Source of the DNA: Liolophura sinensis
Lineage: Eukaryota; Mollusca; Polyplacophora; Chitonida; Chitonidae
DNA: 64,000 bases
Assembly (NCBI RefSeq): GCF_032854445.1
Contig: NC_088306.1
Coordinates: forward strand, 8,518,193 to 8,582,192
Direction of reading: 5' to 3'
Below, piece after piece: positions 60,801 to 64,000 of this stretch (position 1 is the first letter of the stretch; each line of letters starts with the position of its first letter). The position numbers and the translations under genes were made by a program. A model generated the notes under the pieces. That model made no database searches, was not told where the DNA came from, and saw nothing but the letters and a program-made list of their open reading frames with translations.

Positions 60801-63800
60801 AGATACCACCCTTAACATTTATCTCAAAACTGATTCTAATACATGCACACAAAACCAATGCTCAACCCGTTCAGTATTTTTTCAGATACCACCCTTAACA
60901 TTTATCTCAAAACTGATTCTAATAAATGCACACAAAACCAATGCTCAACATGTTCAGTATTTTTTTCAGATACCACCCTTAACTTTTATCTCAAAACTGA
61001 TTCTAATAAATGCACACAAAACCAATGCTCAACCCGTTCAGTATTTTTTTCAGATACCACCCTTAACATTTATCTCAAAACTGATTCTAATAAATGCACA
61101 CAAAACCAATGCTCAACACGTCCAGTATTTTTTTCAGATACCACCCTTAACTTTTATCTCAAAACTGATTCTAATAAATGCACACAAAACCAATGCTCAA
61201 CATGTTCAGTATTTTTTTCAGATACCACCCTTAACTTTTATCTCAAAACTGATTCTAATACATGCACACAAAACCAATGCTCAACACGTTCAGTATTTTT
61301 TTCAGATACCATCCTTAACATTTATCTCAAAACTGATTCTAATAAATGCACACAAAACTAAAGCTCAATACATTCAGTATTTTTTCAGATACCACCCTTA
61401 ACTTTTATCTCAAAACTTTTCCAATACTTGAACACAAAAGGCTGTGTAGCAATTTTTGTAATCTACAGTAAATATTATGAGCACACCCACTGTGTTTACT
61501 GAGATTTACATGCACACAAAACCAAAGTTCAATATGTGCAGATTTTTAAAAATACCACCCTTAAAAACTACCTCAACATTGCTTCTCAGCTGTTATTGAA
61601 TGATGATGCCAACGTTTGAGTATGACATACAAAATGTCTGCACACAAATAAATGTCTGATCTATGCTGGATGCCTATAAGCGCACAATTTACTTTAACCA
61701 GGATCATAGAAAGTGAAGAAAATTTCAACTTTAAACAATCCAGAAGCTAAACAAGCAAGAGCAGAACCTGACTAGAACCCCTGACTAGAGCCCCCCTTTA
61801 AGCCCTACTAACTAGCCACTGGTCATCCCGATCAACAGACGTGTTCTATGAACCTGTTCTCTAGCAACCTCCCTCTGCCCGTTCCTGTCTTTATCAAACC
61901 AGCCACTCACATTTTTGTCTGATGTGATCAGCCTGAATGCCTCGGTGACCTGATCGGCTGTAGCTCCGCCTCCCACATCCAGAAAGTTGGCAGGAGACCC
62001 GCCGTGGAGTTTGATTATGTCCATCGTGGCCATAGCCAGGCCAGCACCATTAACTGAAAACACATCAGCGTATCAACAGATCAATCAGCTTCCATATAAG
62101 AATTTACCCTGTACATGAGGTTTTAAGTAAACTAGTTTTTGCACTTCATTTCCTGGCATTCTGCATCAAGCAAATATTTATTTTATTGGTGTTTTACGCT
62201 GTACTCAGGAATATTTCACTTATACGACGGCCGCCAGCATTATGGTGGGAGGAAACAGGACAGAGCCCGCAGGAAACCCACGACCATCCATAGGTTTCTT
62301 GCAGACTTTCCCACGTACGGACGGAGAGGAAGCCAGCATGAGCTGAATATTTCACTTATACGATGTTCTGCTTACCCAGACAGCCAATGCTGCCGTCCAG
62401 TTCAATGTAGTTAAGATTTTCCTCACCCTGTAATTACCCAGACAGACAATGCTCCCAGCCTGATGTAGTTGGGATTTGCCTCACCCTGTACTTACCTAGA
62501 CAGCCAATTCTCCCAGCCTGATGTAGTTGAGATTTGCCTCACCCTGTACTGCCGTCCATCTCGATGTAGTTGAGATTTTCCTATAGTTCTGCTTGCCCAG
62601 ACAGCCAATGCTCCCAGCTTGATGTAGTTGAGGACTGCCTAACCCTGTACTTACCCAGACAGCCAATACTGCCGTCCAGCTCGATGTAGTTGAGATTTTC
62701 CTATAGCTCTGCTTGCCCAGACAGCCAATGCTCCCAGCTTGATGTAGTTGAGAACTGCCTAACCCTGTACTTACCCAGACAGCCAATACTGCCGTCCAGC
62801 TCGATGTAGTTGAGATTTTCCTATAGCTCTGCTTGCCTAGACAGCCAATGCTCCCAGCTTGATGTAGTTGAGAACTGCCTAACCCTGTACTTACCCAGAC
62901 AGCCAATGCTGCCGTCCAGCCCGATGTAGTTGAGGTTTGCCTCAGCAGCTTGCTTATCTCTGGGGTCTTCCTGTGACCAGTCCTGAAGACTGAAGATTGC
63001 TTTCTGACGGAAAGCTGCATTGTCATCAAAGTTGATCTTACAATCCATGCAGTGAACTGTCAAATAAACAAAAATTCAAGAGCACGCTGAGTAACAGAAA
63101 GGGCTGACACCCACAAAAAAGTTTTTCTTTTACAATACAACATACTTCACTTTACAGTTAGACATACTTGACCTTTAATAAGATACTCAAAAAATCACTT
63201 AAAGGTTCCCTAAAGCACAATGATTAACATTTAACCTGAACAACCTTCAAAATACACCCCAACTTTCACATTTTAAAAACATGTTAAAACTTAAACACAT
63301 GGTCTCCCCATTTTAACTACTAACCACGTCACTTTGACCCGCTACATACATGTGTACAAGTGTAGATGTATGTTTAATTATTTGATCCTTCCTTAACAAC
63401 ATAGTAAAGAATTTTCCTCTTACACTGATAAACAAATACATGTTTGTACACCATATTGGTAACAGACCAGTCGTCTCCAATGTACAAGTATGTAAGATTG
63501 TACAAGATGCAACATACCAGCGTGGTTGAGTTCTGCGTCGTTTCCTCCCACCACAATCCTAGCCGCCGTCATATCAGTGAAATATTCTTGAGTACAGCGT
63601 AAAACACCAATCAAATAAATAAATAAACGAGCGTGGTAGAACACTTAGTGTCACCGAGGCCCCACAAGAGAGAGCAGAGGAAACTAGATAAACAAAAATT
63701 TCATGGTTTCAATATAATTACATGTAAACTATGGTATTAACATTTCTTCCATGCCTAAGTTGGACATTTGCCTGAGTCTGATACTTCAGTTGACTTTGAA

Positions 63801-63976
63801 AGTGTGTTTTGAGGTTTGTTAAGAAAGTAGGGTGATATCCTACTGACACATCTGAAAAAAACAAATGTAAGTTTCTTACCTCTTCCTGAAGAGTCCTCAG
63901 CTATGGGGTTTATCTCTATCAGTGTTGCATCAAACTTGGTAAACACGTTGTAAAGTCTGATCATGTAATCAGCAGC
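57868..63976 (-). CDS. SUCLA2: Succinyl-CoA ligase [ADP-forming] beta subunit, 3' six exons (partial)
   Basis: Mitochondrial matrix enzyme of the citric acid cycle: converts succinyl-CoA and ADP to succinate and ATP as a heterodimer with the alpha subunit. Six exons on the minus strand: 63880-63976 ([23 protein letters not shown]), 62895-63056 ([26 protein letters not shown]), 61911-62053 ([32 protein letters not shown]), 59937-60056 ([20 protein letters not shown]), 58980-59071 ([28 protein letters not shown]) and 57868-57942 (ends FELPL, TAG). All junctions are GT-AG in matching phase except that exon 59937-60056 is one base short. Motifs fit the ATP-grasp end and the CoA-ligase domain. The DDAKALIA and VKLSTIV C terminus fits SUCLA2 better than the GTP-specific SUCLG2. 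The N-terminal half lies beyond 64000. The gene points towards DTYMK copy 2. Confidence 0.92.
57943..58979 (-). other. SUCLA2 intron, no further feature
   Basis: Between the last two exons. A TTATTTATTTGTCTAATTCA scrap near 58090 may be an eroded SINE tail; nothing else is seen. Confidence 0.6.
59596..59910 (-). repeat. V-type SINE followed by an eroded second copy (SUCLA2 intron)
   Basis: 59596-59820 is a nearly complete minus-strand copy (GATTGGCGTTTCACGCC to GAGCCACGGATGCCCCC). 59821-59910 repeats the body in eroded form (ATTTCATTTATAAGACGG, GCTGCTGGCAGACCTTCCC), ending 27 bp from the SUCLA2 splice donor. Confidence 0.8.
60360..61430. repeat. 84-bp minisatellite, about 13 copies (SUCLA2 intron)
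   Basis: Units contain TTTTTTTCAGATACCACCC, TTATCTCAAAACTGATTCT, ATGCACACAAAACCAATGC and a CTCAACMYGTTCAG block. 84 is a multiple of three, so a plus-strand frame stays open for 172 codons. Two partial, more diverged units follow to about 61570. Confidence 0.95.
62166..62346 (-). repeat. V-type SINE without head (SUCLA2 intron)
   Basis: Minus-strand copy: TTATTGGTGTTTTACGCTG, TATACGACGGCCGCCAGC, GGAAGCCAGCATGAGCTG. It stops where the exon-derived array begins, with a short TATTTCACTTATACGA repeat at the junction. Confidence 0.85.
62360..62894 (-). repeat. Exon-end plus splice-donor tandem array (SUCLA2 intron), about 9 units
   Basis: About nine units of roughly 60 bp, forming a 120-bp higher-order pair, duplicate the last 45-50 bp of the exon 62895-63056 together with its donor. 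On the minus strand each unit reads like AACTACATC, GACGGCAGCATTGGCTGTCT, then GGGTAAG. GTAAG-type donors recur near 62371, 62491, 62651 and 62771; other units carry GGGCAAG, which would be GC-type donors. Confidence 0.9.
63530..63628 (+). repeat. V-type SINE 3' part (SUCLA2 intron)
   Basis: GTCGTTTCCTCCCACCACAA, ATCAGTGAAATATTCTTGAG, AATCAAATAAATAAATAAA. Flanked by similar AGCGTGGTTGAG and AGCGTGGTAGAA words, a probable eroded target duplication. Confidence 0.85.
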
Positions 63977-64000
63977 CTGTCACAGAAAGTAAAGTACAAC

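Noticed and set aside
60843-61361. 172-residue repeat protein
   Set aside because: Produced by the 84-bp intronic minisatellite, whose unit is a multiple of three; antisense to SUCLA2.
62496-63029. 177-residue minus-strand repeat frame
   Set aside because: Off-frame reading of the SUCLA2 exon and the exon-tail array, not a separate gene.

Overview
This window is eukaryotic nuclear DNA from an invertebrate, most likely a mollusc and probably a bivalve (inference). Genes are split by GT-AG introns, intergenic DNA is AT-rich, and about twenty copies of a tRNA-headed SINE are scattered on both strands. Its 3' domain resembles the V-SINE superfamily known from molluscs. No operons, bacterial genes, CRISPR arrays or stand-alone tRNA/rRNA genes are visible.

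Layout. 1-18 kb: gene-poor. It holds one rhodopsin-like GPCR (minus strand, 4.6-5.6 kb), a broken Tc1-like transposase, two copies of a fold-back element (7.5-8.1 and 10.8-11.4 kb), three copies of a TA-flanked MITE and many SINEs. 18.0-28.2 kb: a five-exon thymidylate kinase gene (DTYMK copy 1, plus strand) and its downstream flank. 28-42 kb: transposon-rich DNA between the two kinase copies. It contains a 1.84 kb DNA transposon with 31-bp terminal inverted repeats, an ACTA target duplication and a DUF7869-like ORF, a weak spliced gene candidate at 35.7-37.6 kb, and a cluster of GTCGCC-type repeats at 41-42.2 kb. 42.7-55.3 kb: a second copy of the kinase block (DTYMK copy 2), intact in reading frame and splice sites. 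Its 5' end is replaced, several substrate-site motifs are changed, and its third intron carries an antisense BEL/Pao retrotransposon remnant. 57.9-64 kb: the 3' half of SUCLA2 (ADP-forming succinyl-CoA ligase beta subunit, minus strand), running off the right edge.

The strongest theme is minisatellite birth inside genes. Both kinase copies carry large arrays in intron 3, but each expanded different seeds. A 44-bp array grew out of the integrase of the BEL/Pao remnant. SUCLA2 introns hold an 84-bp array and an array made of the 3' end of an exon plus its splice donor. The kinase paralogs feed dTTP synthesis and SUCLA2 is a mitochondrial matrix enzyme. Copy 1 has a presequence-like N terminus that copy 2 lacks, so the two may differ in compartment (inference).
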